The position numbers and the translations under genes are program-made. From Spartobacteria bacterium (GTDB lineage: Bacteria > Verrucomicrobiota > Verrucomicrobiia > Chthoniobacterales > UBA6821), in the NCBI GenBank assembly GCA_947487385.1, contig CANKWU010000015.1, positions 1-47,271 of the forward strand: a DNA stretch of 47,271 bases, written 5' to 3'. Of the stretch, positions 23,272 to 32,155 are shown piece after piece. The notes under the pieces are model-generated. The model saw only the letters and a list, made by a program, of their open reading frames with translations, ran no database searches and had not been told where the DNA came from. Each line of letters opens with the position of its first letter. The stretch's first letter is position 1.

Positions 23272-24456
23272 TTATTCGATGATCTCGGAGACACGACCCG
23301 CACCCACGGTACGGCCGCCTTCACGGATTGCGAAGCGGATTGTCTTCTCCATGGCGATCGGGCTACCGAGTTCGACCTCAATAGCGACGTTGTCACCAGG
23401 CATGACCATCTCGACACCCTCGGGCAGCTTGACGGAACCCGTGACGTCTGTCGTGCGGAAGTAGAACTGAGGACGATAGTTCGTGAAGAACGGGGTATGA
23501 CGACCACCTTCCTCCTTGCTGAGGACATAGATCTCGGCCTTGAACTTCTTGTGGGGCTTGATTGATCCGACCTTGGCAATGACCTGACCACGCTCGATAT
23601 CGTCCTTCTTCACACCACGGAGCAGAATTCCGACGTTGTCGCCGGCCTCTGCGGTGTCGAGGAGCTTACGGAACATTTCGATGTCGGTGACGGTGGTCTT
23701 CTGGGTGTCGCGGAGACCAACGATCTCGACTTCCTCACCCTTCTTCAGGATACCACGCTCGACACGGCCGGTGGCGACGGTGCCACGACCTTCAATGTTG
23801 AAGACGTCCTCAACGGGGAGGAGGAAAGGCTGATCCTTCGGACGCTCAGGCATAGGGATATAGCTGTCGACGGCCTCGATGAGGGCGAGGATATTCTTCT
23901 CCTGCTCGGGGTCTCCCTCGAGGGCCTTCTTAGCACTACCCTTGATGATGGGAATCTCATCACCTGGAAAGTCGTAGGACGTGAGGAGATCACGAACTTC
24001 CATCTCGACGAGGTCAAGGAGTTCCGGATCATCAACGAGATCGACCTTGTTCATGAAGACGACAAGCGAAGGAACGCCAACCTGACGGGCGAGCAGGATG
24101 TGCTCACGGGTCTGAGGCATCGGGCCGTCAGCGGCACTGACGACGAGGATCGCTCCATCCATCTGAGCGGCACCGGTGATCATGTTCTTCACATAATCGG
24201 CGTGTCCCGGGCAATCGACGTGAGCGTAGTGGCGCTTGTCGCTCTCGTATTCGACGTGTGCGGTGGAAATGGTGATACCGCGGGCCTTCTCCTCGGGAGC
24301 AGCATCGATCTGGTCGTAGGCGCGGGCCTGGGCCTTGCCGGTCTTTGCCAGCACAGTGGTGATGGCGGCGGTGAGGGTGGTCTTGCCGTGATCAACGTGG
24401 CCAATCGTACCGATGTTCACGTGATCTTTTTCGCGTTTGAAGGCTTCTTTTGCCAT
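23272..24456 (-). CDS. tuf: Elongation factor Tu
   Basis: 394 residues from ATG 24456 ([20 protein letters not shown]). An upstream in-frame extension crosses the tRNA-Thr gene and is not real. G motifs: [28 protein letters not shown] and SAKKAL; domain 2 and 3 blocks ([28 protein letters not shown]) are intact. EF-Tu delivers aminoacyl-tRNA to the ribosome with GTP. It is flanked by tRNA-Thr and tRNA-Trp, the conserved tufB-type locus. Confidence 0.98.
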   Translation of the reverse strand: MAKEAFKREKDHVNIGTIGHVDHGKTTLTAAITTVLAKTGKAQARAYDQIDAAPEEKARGITISTAHVEYESDKRHYAHVDCPGHADYVKNMITGAAQMDGAILVVSAADGPMPQTREHILLARQVGVPSLVVFMNKVDLVDDPELLDLVEMEVRDLLTSYDFPGDEIPIIKGSAKKALEGDPEQEKNILALIEAVDSYIPMPERPKDQPFLLPVEDVFNIEGRGTVATGRVERGILKKGEEVEIVGLRDTQKTTVTDIEMFRKLLDTAEAGDNVGILLRGVKKDDIERGQVIAKVGSIKPHKKFKAEIYVLSKEEGGRHTPFFTNYRPQFYFRTTDVTGSVKLPEGVEMVMPGDNVAIEVELGSPIAMEKTIRFAIREGGRTVGAGRVSEIIE

Positions 24457-24506
24457 AATGTTGGGTTGTGCTGGTTGTTTTGTTTTTTGGTGATTCGTTC
24501 CTCTGG

Positions 24507-24579
<73 letters not shown>

Positions 24580-24830
24580 CTGCCCGGTCCGAAGACCGGC
24601 CAAGTTGTTGAAAGAACAGCGACCTTCGGGATGCTAGGGTCGTTTCCGCAACTCCTTAAAAGCAATGACCGTCACACCGGTCGGTACTAGTTAATAGTTA
24701 CGACGATGCTGCGATGCTTTCCGAGAAAAAGCGGATTAGAAGAATGATTCGCGGATCTTCTCCTGTCAAAAGCAATTTGCTTTCAATTTTAGGGGTGCCT
24801 ACAGGGGGGTGCCTGTTGCATGATCACAAA

Positions 24831-25517
24831 ATGGAACAATCAGAGCGTCCCGACCTTCTCGACGTGGCCTCGTTCCGTCGTGACTATCATCATGCCGAAC
24901 TTCGGAGCGCAGACCTCGCCCGCGATCCCTTCGTCCAGTTCCATGCATGGCTGGATGAGGCGACCGCGTGCCCGGCCGTTCTAGAATCGACCGCGATGGT
25001 CCTTTCCACAAGTTCTCCGGAAGGAGAGGTCTCCTCCCGTGTCGTGCTGCTAAAGGGTTATGATGAGACCGGATTTCGCTTCTTCACCAATATGGGCAGC
25101 CGTAAGGCCTTGCAGATTGCATCAAATAATTCCGTCTCCCTGCTCTTCTACTGGGAGCCCCTCGAGCGTCAGATTCAGATCAACGGTATCGCCTCGATCC
25201 TTCCCCGCTCGGAGACGGAGGCCTACTTCGCAAGCCGTCCACGGGGCAGTCGTATTGGGGCATGGGCCTCCCGCCAGAGCATGGTGCTCCCCGACCGCGA
25301 AACGCTTGATCGGCAGGCAACGGAATTGGAAGAGCGCTTCTCCGGACTGGAAATACCAGTGCCCGATTTCTGGAGTGGCTATCAGGTGGCCCCAAGGACA
25401 ATCGAGTTCTGGCAAGGCAGGCCGAACCGCCTTCATGACCGCTTCCGCTACCGGCGCCCGGTGCAGGGGGAGTCAACATGTGGCACCGAGTGGGTCATCG
25501 AACGCCTGAGCCCGTGA
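24831..25517 (+). CDS. pdxH: Pyridoxamine/pyridoxine 5'-phosphate oxidase
   Basis: 228 residues from ATG 24831; the longer frame to 24714 adds residues unlike the family. FMN/PLP motifs: STAMVLSTSSPEGEVSSRVV, LKGYDETGFRFFTNMGSRKA, SLLFYWEPLERQIQINGIAS, YFASRPRGSRIGAWASRQS and the C-terminal WQGRPNRLHDRF. It oxidises pyridoxamine- or pyridoxine-phosphate to pyridoxal phosphate using FMN and oxygen. It is divergent from the tuf operon, and the 25-base gap to the next gene suggests joint transcription. Confidence 0.93.
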   Translation: MEQSERPDLLDVASFRRDYHHAELRSADLARDPFVQFHAWLDEATACPAVLESTAMVLSTSSPEGEVSSRVVLLKGYDETGFRFFTNMGSRKALQIASNNSVSLLFYWEPLERQIQINGIASILPRSETEAYFASRPRGSRIGAWASRQSMVLPDRETLDRQATELEERFSGLEIPVPDFWSGYQVAPRTIEFWQGRPNRLHDRFRYRRPVQGESTCGTEWVIERLSP

Positions 25518-25542
25518 CACTTGGGCTCCTAGTTCCTGTTCC

Positions 25543-26514
25543 ATGACAATGATCGATGGCAACCGAGACAGGTTGATTCCAAGTCATTTTGTTAGGTCAG
25601 CAGTCCATCTTTGGCGACTGACCCGAGTAACCGCGACAATCTACTCACGCATCAACGGCGGGGAGAACGCCGCCGCCTTTGCCTACTACGCCCTCTTCTC
25701 ACTCGTACCGCTCGTCGCACTCCTTCTGACCATCGGCTCCTATTTCTTCCCCGGCGACACGGTTCTTACCACCATCCACCGTTTTGTTCCCATCGGAGAG
25801 GAGCAGCAAGAGCTTCTCTGGAGTATGGTGCGAGGTTTGGAAAAGGCGCGTGGCAGTGTCAGCATCGTCTCGATCCTGATCCTGACCTGGGCCTCACTGC
25901 GGTTCTTTCACTCCCTTGTGCTCTCGATCAATCACGCCTGGGGAACACGCCGACTCCCCTGGTGGCAGATGCCGGTGAAAAATCTTCTTCTGATCCTGGC
26001 CATGTCGGGAGCCCTGCTCCTCGGCACGGTCATTCCCGCACTGCTACAAGGAGTAGCCCGCATGCTTCATTCTCTGGAGGCGATCATTAATGAGCATTTC
26101 CCCTTGTTCAACGTCGCCCATGCACTGGCCGTCGTGGATTTCAGCCGCTATGTCGGCGGCACTCTGGTGCTCTTCTATTGTTTCACCGTCCTTTTCATGC
26201 TCGCCCCGCGTCAGAGGATCTGGTTTGTCCAGATTTGGATCCCGGCGCTGCTTGTGGCCATTCTCCTTCAGGTGGGGCAGGCCTTCTTCGTCAATATCGT
26301 CCCCAAGCTCATCAACTACAGCGCCATCTACGGCGCGATGGGGAGTATGATGTTTCTGCTTCTCTGGGTCTACATCGCCGGAGTGATCATCATCGGGGGG
26401 GGATGCCTCTGCGCCGCGATGGCCCATCTCCAGGGTCGTGCCTATGTCAATCAGCGACAGATCCGATCACACCCGGCAGAAGGGGCTCCTGCCGTGGAAC
26501 ATCCGGAGCCTTAG
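25543..26514 (+). CDS. YihY/BrkB family membrane protein
   Basis: 323 residues with six predicted membrane helices. Family signatures: NGGENAAAFAYYALFSLVPL, LLTIGSYFFPG, LRFFHSLVLSINHAWGTRR and INYSAIYGAMGSMMFLLLWV. The N-terminus carries the usual amphipathic helix. Once annotated as ribonuclease BN, the family is now thought to be an inner-membrane protein of uncertain transport or virulence role. It sits 25 bases downstream of pdxH with no functional link evident. Confidence 0.88.
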   Translation: MTMIDGNRDRLIPSHFVRSAVHLWRLTRVTATIYSRINGGENAAAFAYYALFSLVPLVALLLTIGSYFFPGDTVLTTIHRFVPIGEEQQELLWSMVRGLEKARGSVSIVSILILTWASLRFFHSLVLSINHAWGTRRLPWWQMPVKNLLLILAMSGALLLGTVIPALLQGVARMLHSLEAIINEHFPLFNVAHALAVVDFSRYVGGTLVLFYCFTVLFMLAPRQRIWFVQIWIPALLVAILLQVGQAFFVNIVPKLINYSAIYGAMGSMMFLLLWVYIAGVIIIGGGCLCAAMAHLQGRAYVNQRQIRSHPAEGAPAVEHPEP

Positions 26515-26591
26515 GAGTGGTAAAAGGTCAAAAGAACGAAAGTAAAAAGTCTGGAGACCTTCTTACCTTCTTGCTGCGCCGCACACGGCGA

Positions 26592-26771
26592 TTACTCTAG
26601 CCAGCCGAGGATATTGAAGTTGGCGGACATGAGGGCGGCCACGATAGCTAAAGCACCCAGAAGATGGCCGATCAGGACAACCGGCAAAACCACGACCAAC
26701 CAGCGCCCGATGGCGCCCTCGATGACATTCTGCTTCTCGGAAGGCTCAGCGGGAAAAGAAAAGTTGTTCAT
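26592..26771 (-). CDS. Small single-span membrane protein
   Basis: 59 residues: a 25-residue polar N-terminus (MNNFSFPAEPSEKQNVIEGA), then a long hydrophobic span (WLVVVLPVVLIGHLLGALAI, AALMSA) and a short tail. Not recognised. Starts with ATG, has codon use like its neighbours and lies downstream of der on the same strand, so it may be a genuine small membrane protein. It converges with the YihY gene, with 77 bases between stops. Confidence 0.55.
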   Translation of the reverse strand: MNNFSFPAEPSEKQNVIEGAIGRWLVVVLPVVLIGHLLGALAIVAALMSANFNILGWLE

Positions 26772-26924
26772 GAAGAACTGAAGTATCGGGAGCCAAGTGA
26801 CCTGTCAACGACTCAACTTTCTAACGGTCATACTGATTTGGCAGGGTGAAAGAATATTCTCCCACAGAGCAACTATAGATTTTAGCAAGGAGCGGAATTG
26901 TCTTGTTGCTTAATTGCAGGAGTC

Positions 26925-28487
26925 CTAACGCCGAGGGGCTCGCCCCTTGCGGGGAGCGGCGGTTTTTTTTCCGCCGAGCCGTTTCTGTGGCTTGTGAGAG
27001 GGGGCGCGTCGTGGACGAGGCACTGCCTTCACCAGGGGGCGGCGGGGGGCTTTTGGCTTTTTCTCCGGCACCATTCCCTCCTCTTGATCAGCTAGGGCGG
27101 CATCCGTGGCTGCCCGGCTCTCCTTTTTACGATCCTGCACCTCACGGGACTCACGTCCCTTCATGCGCAAACGAATCGGCAGGCCGGGATAGGGCCAGCG
27201 CTCACGGAATTGGTTGAAGAGATACTCGCGGTAAGAGTCGATGATCAGGTCAGGGTCGTTGACAAAGAGCAAAAACTCGGGAGGGTGGAAGGGCCGATGC
27301 ACCTCGGGTATCACCTGGGTGGCATAGAGGAGTTTGAAGCGCTTCCCAGACTTCGTCGGGGGAGGATGCTGTTCGAAAATATCCCGAAAGAAACGATTCA
27401 GCTCACCCGTTGGAATCTTGGTATCAGCTTCCTTACGAACGCTCTTGAGTGCCGAAAAAATCCGGCTGAATCCCTGCCCTGTCTTGGCCGAGATACAAAC
27501 CACCGGTGCATAATCGAGGAAGAAAAGATCCTTGCGGATGGCCTCGGACTGATCGCCCTGGGAGGCGCGGCCTCCATCCTCCTTACGGACGAGATCCCAT
27601 TTGTTTAGCAGGATGATGCAGGCTTTCTGGGACTCCTGAAGCATGCCTGCGATACGCTTGTCCTGCGCTGTGACTCCATTCTCCCCGTCGATCACGAGCA
27701 GACCTGCATCGGCTCGGCGGATCGCCTCCTCGGAGCGCATGGCGCTGAAAATCTCCACCGAGGTGTCGGGCCGCGAGCGGTGCCGAAGACCGGCCGTATC
27801 CACTAGGACATAGGGTTCCCCTCCGAGCTCGCATTTCACATCGAGCGCATCCCGGGTGGTCCCGGCGATATTACTCACAATGCTGCGCTCTTCGCCGAGG
27901 AGACGATTCAGAAGGGAGGACTTGCCCACATTGGGGCGACCAACGATTGCCAGACGGGGAGAGGAACCCTCTTCAGGAATCCCGTTATCTCCAAAGTCAC
28001 CCAGTTTTTCAGCGATCTTTGCAAGCAGGTCATGGGTGCCGCGACCATGAGCGGCGCTGATTGACAGTACCTCCGGAAAGCCTAGCTGGAAAAAATCCGC
28101 CACCAGAGATTCATGCATCTCCTGATCAATCTTGTTGATGATCAGGATCAGGGGGCGCCCTCCGGAGCGGAGCATCCGCGCGAGTTCCCGATCCAGGGGG
28201 GTGAGCCCGGCCCGACCATCGACAACAAAGAGAAGCAAGTCAGCGCTCGCGATTGCGGCCTGGGCTGCCGTGTGCGTCGCCTCTGCGAAGTCGGGATCAG
28301 GCGCATCGCCGATGCCTCCCGTGTCAATGATCTCGAAGGGCACGGGACCCGTCTTACAAATGCCGGCCAGGCGATCACGAGTCACTCCGGGCTGATCATG
28401 GACAATGGCCACCCGGCGTCCCATAAGACGGTTGAAGAGGGAGGACTTGCCCACATTGGGGCGACCGACAATGGCTACGCGTCTCAT
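26925..28487 (-). CDS. der: Ribosome assembly GTPase Der (EngA)
   Basis: 520 residues. Two tandem G domains: GRPNVGKSSLFNR at 8-20 with PGVTRDR and DTGG, and a second GRPNVGKSSLLNR near 180 with AGTTRDALD, DTAGLRHR and LNKWDLV. The KH-like domain follows (FFRDIFEQHPPPTKSGKRFK, VNDPDLIIDSYREYLFNQFR). Der is required for 50S subunit maturation. The C-terminal ~80 residues are an unusual Lys/Arg/Pro-rich tail (RRPLVKAVPRPRRAP), longer than in most homologues and probably RNA-binding. It is 24 bases downstream of pgsA on the same strand. Confidence 0.95.
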   Translation of the reverse strand: MRRVAIVGRPNVGKSSLFNRLMGRRVAIVHDQPGVTRDRLAGICKTGPVPFEIIDTGGIGDAPDPDFAEATHTAAQAAIASADLLLFVVDGRAGLTPLDRELARMLRSGGRPLILIINKIDQEMHESLVADFFQLGFPEVLSISAAHGRGTHDLLAKIAEKLGDFGDNGIPEEGSSPRLAIVGRPNVGKSSLLNRLLGEERSIVSNIAGTTRDALDVKCELGGEPYVLVDTAGLRHRSRPDTSVEIFSAMRSEEAIRRADAGLLVIDGENGVTAQDKRIAGMLQESQKACIILLNKWDLVRKEDGGRASQGDQSEAIRKDLFFLDYAPVVCISAKTGQGFSRIFSALKSVRKEADTKIPTGELNRFFRDIFEQHPPPTKSGKRFKLLYATQVIPEVHRPFHPPEFLLFVNDPDLIIDSYREYLFNQFRERWPYPGLPIRLRMKGRESREVQDRKKESRAATDAALADQEEGMVPEKKPKAPRRPLVKAVPRPRRAPSHKPQKRLGGKKTAAPRKGRAPRR

Positions 28488-28511
28488 GAAAAAATAAAGT
28501 GTTGTCCGGGC

Positions 28512-29111
28512 TCAGGGAGCTGGCTGATCTGAGCGTGTCACGGGAGCGGTGTGACCGCCATCCTGGAGTTGTCTGATGCCGGCGGTGACATATCCGATGC
28601 CGCTGAGAAGTGTGACAGCTCCGGATACCCAAACCACTGGATCGCAGTGACTCCACTGCAACATGACGACGGCGACAGTAAGCATCTGGAGGAAGGTTGA
28701 AAGCTTTCCCGCAAACGAGGGCTTCACCTCCAAGTGATCGTTCAACAGACGGAGAACCGCGCACCCGACGACAATAATGATATCACGGGCGATCACGAGC
28801 ACCGGATACCAGACAGGAAGTTCATAGGGCCACTTGGTGACACTCAGGGTGATGATAGCCGTCAGCATCAGTCCCTTGTCGGCGATGGGGTCGAGAATGG
28901 CACCCAAGCGGGACTTGAGGTGATATCGGCGGGCAATCCACCCGTCAATCCCGTCACTCAGGGCAGCCGTAAGAAACATGGCTATCGTGGCCCATCTCAG
29001 ATGCTCATCGGGATGACCCGCCGCGGCACTCTTTCCATAATAGATAGCAAGCACGACAAAGACCGGAATCAGCAGGATTCTGACGATGGTAATCTGGTTG
29101 GGCAGTGTCAT
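28512..29111 (-). CDS. pgsA: CDP-alcohol phosphatidyltransferase (PgsA-like)
   Basis: 199 residues, multi-span membrane enzyme. The family motif D-G-x2-A-R-x8-G-x3-D-x3-D is complete: D56 G57, A60 R61, G70, D74 and D78 in DGIDGWIARRY and GAILDPIADKG. The likely reaction is CDP-diacylglycerol plus glycerol-3-phosphate to phosphatidylglycerophosphate, the first committed step to phosphatidylglycerol. It opens with NQITIVRILLIPVFVV as is typical for PgsA. It is cotranscribed with der. The HKD protein at 8837 could act later in the same pathway, but the loci are far apart. Confidence 0.88.
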   Translation of the reverse strand: MTLPNQITIVRILLIPVFVVLAIYYGKSAAAGHPDEHLRWATIAMFLTAALSDGIDGWIARRYHLKSRLGAILDPIADKGLMLTAIITLSVTKWPYELPVWYPVLVIARDIIIVVGCAVLRLLNDHLEVKPSFAGKLSTFLQMLTVAVVMLQWSHCDPVVWVSGAVTLLSGIGYVTAGIRQLQDGGHTAPVTRSDQPAP

Positions 29112-29218
29112 TCTTCCGTTACATTCCGTGGCGGAGCAAAAAGCGGAAAGCTAAAAGTTAAAGACTGATTGCAATGACCCGATTCCCTAGGTGTGCTCAG
29201 GATACTGATTCTGTACCC

Positions 29219-30097
29219 ATGAATCCCTCACCTATTGAATTACGGAACCCCCTGAAAATTTCCAGCGCCCGTCAGGGAGGCTCCAATCTAGTGCTGGGAT
29301 TATTCCTGTTACCGGGAAAACGGAGGCGCGATGCCCTTCTGTTTTCGGATTTCTGCCGTACGGTCGATGACATCGCTGACTCGCAGGAAATAACCCCCGA
29401 AGAGAAACGCGATCTTTTGAATGATTGGTTGGAGGCACTCAAGCCGGATCACGGACAATCACTTCCCGAGGGATTTCGCGAAATGATTGCCCGGCGACAT
29501 CTCGATTGCCACCTTCTCGAGCAAATCGTGCAGGGGATGCTTATGGATGTCGGGGATCCGGAGCTTTGCCGCTACGCGACATTCCAGGATCTGGAAATCT
29601 ACTGCCGCCGGGTCGCATCAGCTGTGGGATTGACTAGCGTCAGGATCTTCGGAGCCAAGACTTCCGACGCCATGGGCAAGGATGTGGAATGCTATGCCGA
29701 GCAACTCGGGATCGCCTTGCAACTGACCAATATCCTGAGGGATGTCGCCGAGGATGCCTCGATGGGCCGGATCTACATACCCCTTGAGGATCTGGAGCGC
29801 TTCGGAGTCCGTCAGAACGATATTCTTGGATGCATCCCTTCGCCCGCCATGACCCACCTGCTCAATCACCAGGCAGAGCGGGCGGATTCATTCTTCGCCA
29901 AGGCCGAGCTCGCATGGGCTGAGATGACTGCAAATCAGCGCCGACTCATGCTACCCGCCCGACTCATGAGCGCACTGTACCGCGATCTCCTGCTGCAGAT
30001 GCACCGCGACCGCTACGATGTTTTCGCCAAGCGCTACCGGGTCCCCACATTGAGGAAACTACTGCTCCTGCTCCGGGTGATGACCTCGAGGAGCTGA
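29219..30097 (+). CDS. Squalene/phytoene synthase family protein (HpnD-like)
   Basis: 292 residues from ATG 29219. The first Asp-rich motif is RTVDDIAD (near residue 50) and the second is QLTNILRDVAEDASMGRIYI. The Arg/Tyr-containing block YCRRVASAVGLTSVRIFG is also present. These enzymes condense two prenyl diphosphates; the overall look (short first loop, LPARLMSALYRDLLLQM, then RVPTLRKL at the end) resembles HpnD/HpnC of hopanoid synthesis or CrtB. No other terpenoid gene is nearby to decide between them. Transcribed divergently from pgsA. Confidence 0.82.
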   Translation: MNPSPIELRNPLKISSARQGGSNLVLGLFLLPGKRRRDALLFSDFCRTVDDIADSQEITPEEKRDLLNDWLEALKPDHGQSLPEGFREMIARRHLDCHLLEQIVQGMLMDVGDPELCRYATFQDLEIYCRRVASAVGLTSVRIFGAKTSDAMGKDVECYAEQLGIALQLTNILRDVAEDASMGRIYIPLEDLERFGVRQNDILGCIPSPAMTHLLNHQAERADSFFAKAELAWAEMTANQRRLMLPARLMSALYRDLLLQMHRDRYDVFAKRYRVPTLRKLLLLLRVMTSRS

Positions 30098-30189
30098 GGC
30101 CGAGGAATGGATCCCGCAGAGGCGCGGAGGTGCAGAGAAAAAAACAAGGGGCGTGAGGAATGAAAGGTCGCTCGCATCACGAGTAGTTC

Positions 30190-30266
30190 CTCCTATCTCC
30201 TATCTCCTATCTCCTATCTCCTATCTCCTATCTCCTATCTCCTATCTCCTATCTCCTATCTCCTAT
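30190..30266 (+). repeat. Eleven perfect CTCCTAT heptamers
   Basis: 77 bases made of eleven uninterrupted CTCCTAT units. The ubiD stop codon (minus strand TAG, 30263-30265) lies inside the last unit, so the array abuts the 3' end of that gene. Related arrays are at 22240-22264 and 47107-47162. Prone to slippage. Confidence 0.9.
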
Positions 30267-31732
30267 CCCAGAAATCCATCAGCCCACGCCTTAGTAGCAG
30301 GATCCATCTTCACTAACTCAGGCCAGCCGCGAGTGTAGCCCTCTCCGGGGATTTTCTTCGTGGCGTCGAAGCCCATGTGCCCCCCCATGTTCGGCACGGT
30401 GGAAGCATGGTCGAGGCTGTCCAGTGGATTCTTGGTAAGGATGCTGTCGCGTTGAGGGTCGGTGTTGGCCATCCATCGGAAAAGAACCTCGGAGGTGTTC
30501 TGCACGTCGCAGTCATGATCCACCACGACGATGTACTTCGCGAACATCATCTGCCCCATACCCCAGAGACCATGCATCACCTTGAAAGCCTGCCATGGGT
30601 ACTGCTTCTTGATCGAGACAAAGACAAGGTTGTGAAAGGTCCCCTCAGCCGGGAGCGCCATGTCGACAATCTCGGGAAAGTTCATCTTGAAAATCGGCAG
30701 GAAGATCCTGACGCTCGCCTCCCCCATGTAAAAATCCTCCATGGGAGGAATACCGACGATGGTGCAGGGGTAGATGGCCTCCTTACGATGGGTGATCGCC
30801 GTCACATGGAAGACAGGATAGTCATCCACTGGTGTGTAAAATCCGGTGTGATCGCCGAAGGGACCTTCGGGTCGCATCTCGCCGGGCTGGACATATCCCT
30901 CGATCACAAAATCGCTCTCGGCGGGTACCTCCAGCGGCTGGGTAACGCACTTGACAAGGTCGACCGACTTCTTTCTGGCGAATCCGGCGAAGAGGATCTC
31001 GTCGATGCCGTCGGGCAGTGGTGCCGTGGCGGCCAGCGTGAAGACAGGATCGCCTCCGAGGCAGATGGCTACGGGCATCTTCTCGCCGCGCTCATAATAA
31101 CGTTTTCCGTGACGTGCACCGACTTTGTGCACTTGCCAGTGCATGCCGGTGGTCTGACCATCGTAGATTTGGATCCGGTACATTCCGACATTCCGCTCAT
31201 CCGTGTCGGGATCTTTTGTATAAACAGTTGGAAGGGTGATGAACCTTCCTCCATCGTGTGGCCAACACTTCAGGATCGGGAGATGATCGAGAGAGAGGAG
31301 CTCCCCATGATTTTCCTCTCCCAAGCGATGAACAACCTCCTGACAGGGAGCGCTCTTGACGGAGCGGGGACGGGCATGGATCAGATCGATTCCGTTTCGT
31401 AGAAGCTTCAGTGCATCTGCAAAGCTCTTCGGCGGCTTCGCCTTCATCAGGAACTCGAGTTGACCGGCAAGCTCATCGACAGAATCGAGTCCGAGAGCCA
31501 TCGCCATGCGGCGCTTGGATCCCAAGGCATTGATGGCCACGGGGAAGGCGGAGACCTTGCCGTTGATCGTCGGCTTCTCGAAAAGTAGAGCCTTCCCTCC
31601 GCCCGGGGACTTCATCTCTCGATCAGCGAGCTCCGTGATCTGAAGTTCAGTGGCCACAGGCTCAGTGATACGCCGGAGTTCCCCGGCTTCTTCAAGGGCT
31701 TTTAGGAACGCAGCATAGGATGGATAAGCCAT
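30263..31732 (-). CDS. ubiD: UbiD family decarboxylase
   Basis: 489 residues, close to E. coli UbiD (497). The conserved core includes GAKRRMAMALG-like text (LGSKRRMAMALGLDSVDELA), GMYRIQIYDGQTTGMHWQVH, EGYVQPGEMRPEGPFGDHTG (the Arg-Glu-Glu catalytic region) and KQYPWQAFKVMHGLWGMGQM. UbiD enzymes use prenylated FMN to decarboxylate aromatic acids, for example in ubiquinone or menaquinone synthesis. No ubiX (prenyltransferase) is in the window, so the pathway is not settled. Its stop codon overlaps a heptamer microsatellite. Confidence 0.9.
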   Translation of the reverse strand: MAYPSYAAFLKALEEAGELRRITEPVATELQITELADREMKSPGGGKALLFEKPTINGKVSAFPVAINALGSKRRMAMALGLDSVDELAGQLEFLMKAKPPKSFADALKLLRNGIDLIHARPRSVKSAPCQEVVHRLGEENHGELLSLDHLPILKCWPHDGGRFITLPTVYTKDPDTDERNVGMYRIQIYDGQTTGMHWQVHKVGARHGKRYYERGEKMPVAICLGGDPVFTLAATAPLPDGIDEILFAGFARKKSVDLVKCVTQPLEVPAESDFVIEGYVQPGEMRPEGPFGDHTGFYTPVDDYPVFHVTAITHRKEAIYPCTIVGIPPMEDFYMGEASVRIFLPIFKMNFPEIVDMALPAEGTFHNLVFVSIKKQYPWQAFKVMHGLWGMGQMMFAKYIVVVDHDCDVQNTSEVLFRWMANTDPQRDSILTKNPLDSLDHASTVPNMGGHMGFDATKKIPGEGYTRGWPELVKMDPATKAWADGFLG

Positions 31733-31845
31733 GGTCGTGTTTTCGAAAGAATGACCGGCATCCGCTGGAAAGTCACAAAAAAGATTGCCCGGAATGAAAT
31801 TGCGTGGATGATTAATGCCCCTCGGTTTTGATCCGAGACATCCTT

Positions 31846-31919
31846 GGAGTTGTAGCTCAATTGGTCAGAGCACCGCCCTGTCACGGCGGGGGTTGCGGGT
31901 TCGAGCCCCGTCAACTCCG
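31846..31919 (+). tRNA. tRNA-Asp (GTC)
   Basis: 74 nt. Acceptor GGAGTTG/CAACTCC, D-arm GCTC...GAGC, anticodon stem CCGCC/GGCGG with loop CTGTCAC (anticodon GTC), T-arm GCGGG-TTCGAGC-CCCGT. It marks the boundary between the core genes and the hipBST accessory zone, a common integration-type location. Confidence 0.96.
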
Positions 31920-32030
31920 GTGGGATGCAAAGAGTGGGCTTTTCCCTCTTTAAGCCTTATAAATAAAGGCTCCACGGGCGATCAGGACTTTTTCGTCATT
32001 TGCGCCAGATAGCGCCCCGCTGGCCAAATT

Positions 32031-32060
32031 TTTGTTACCTTTTGTTACCTTTTGTTACCT
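32031..32060 (+). repeat. Three tandem copies of TTTGTTACCT
   Basis: Exact 10-mer tandem, with the next bases TTTTGG beginning a partial fourth copy. It is the only notable item between tRNA-Asp and the hipT stop (31920-32155). Confidence 0.8.
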
Positions 32061-32155
32061 TTTGGAGGAGGGATCATTGCTGAGCACCGCACGCTCATTC
32101 TCCGAGGAGGATTCAAGAATGCACAGTCAGTCAGAAACAAGCCCCTCTTCTGATA

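Noticed and set aside
30190-30266. Possible CRISPR array
   Set aside because: The unit is a 7-base microsatellite with no spacers; no cas genes are present in the window.
30377-31402. 341-residue plus-strand frame opposite ubiD
   Set aside because: ubiD is intact and conserved; the opposite frame has no motif.
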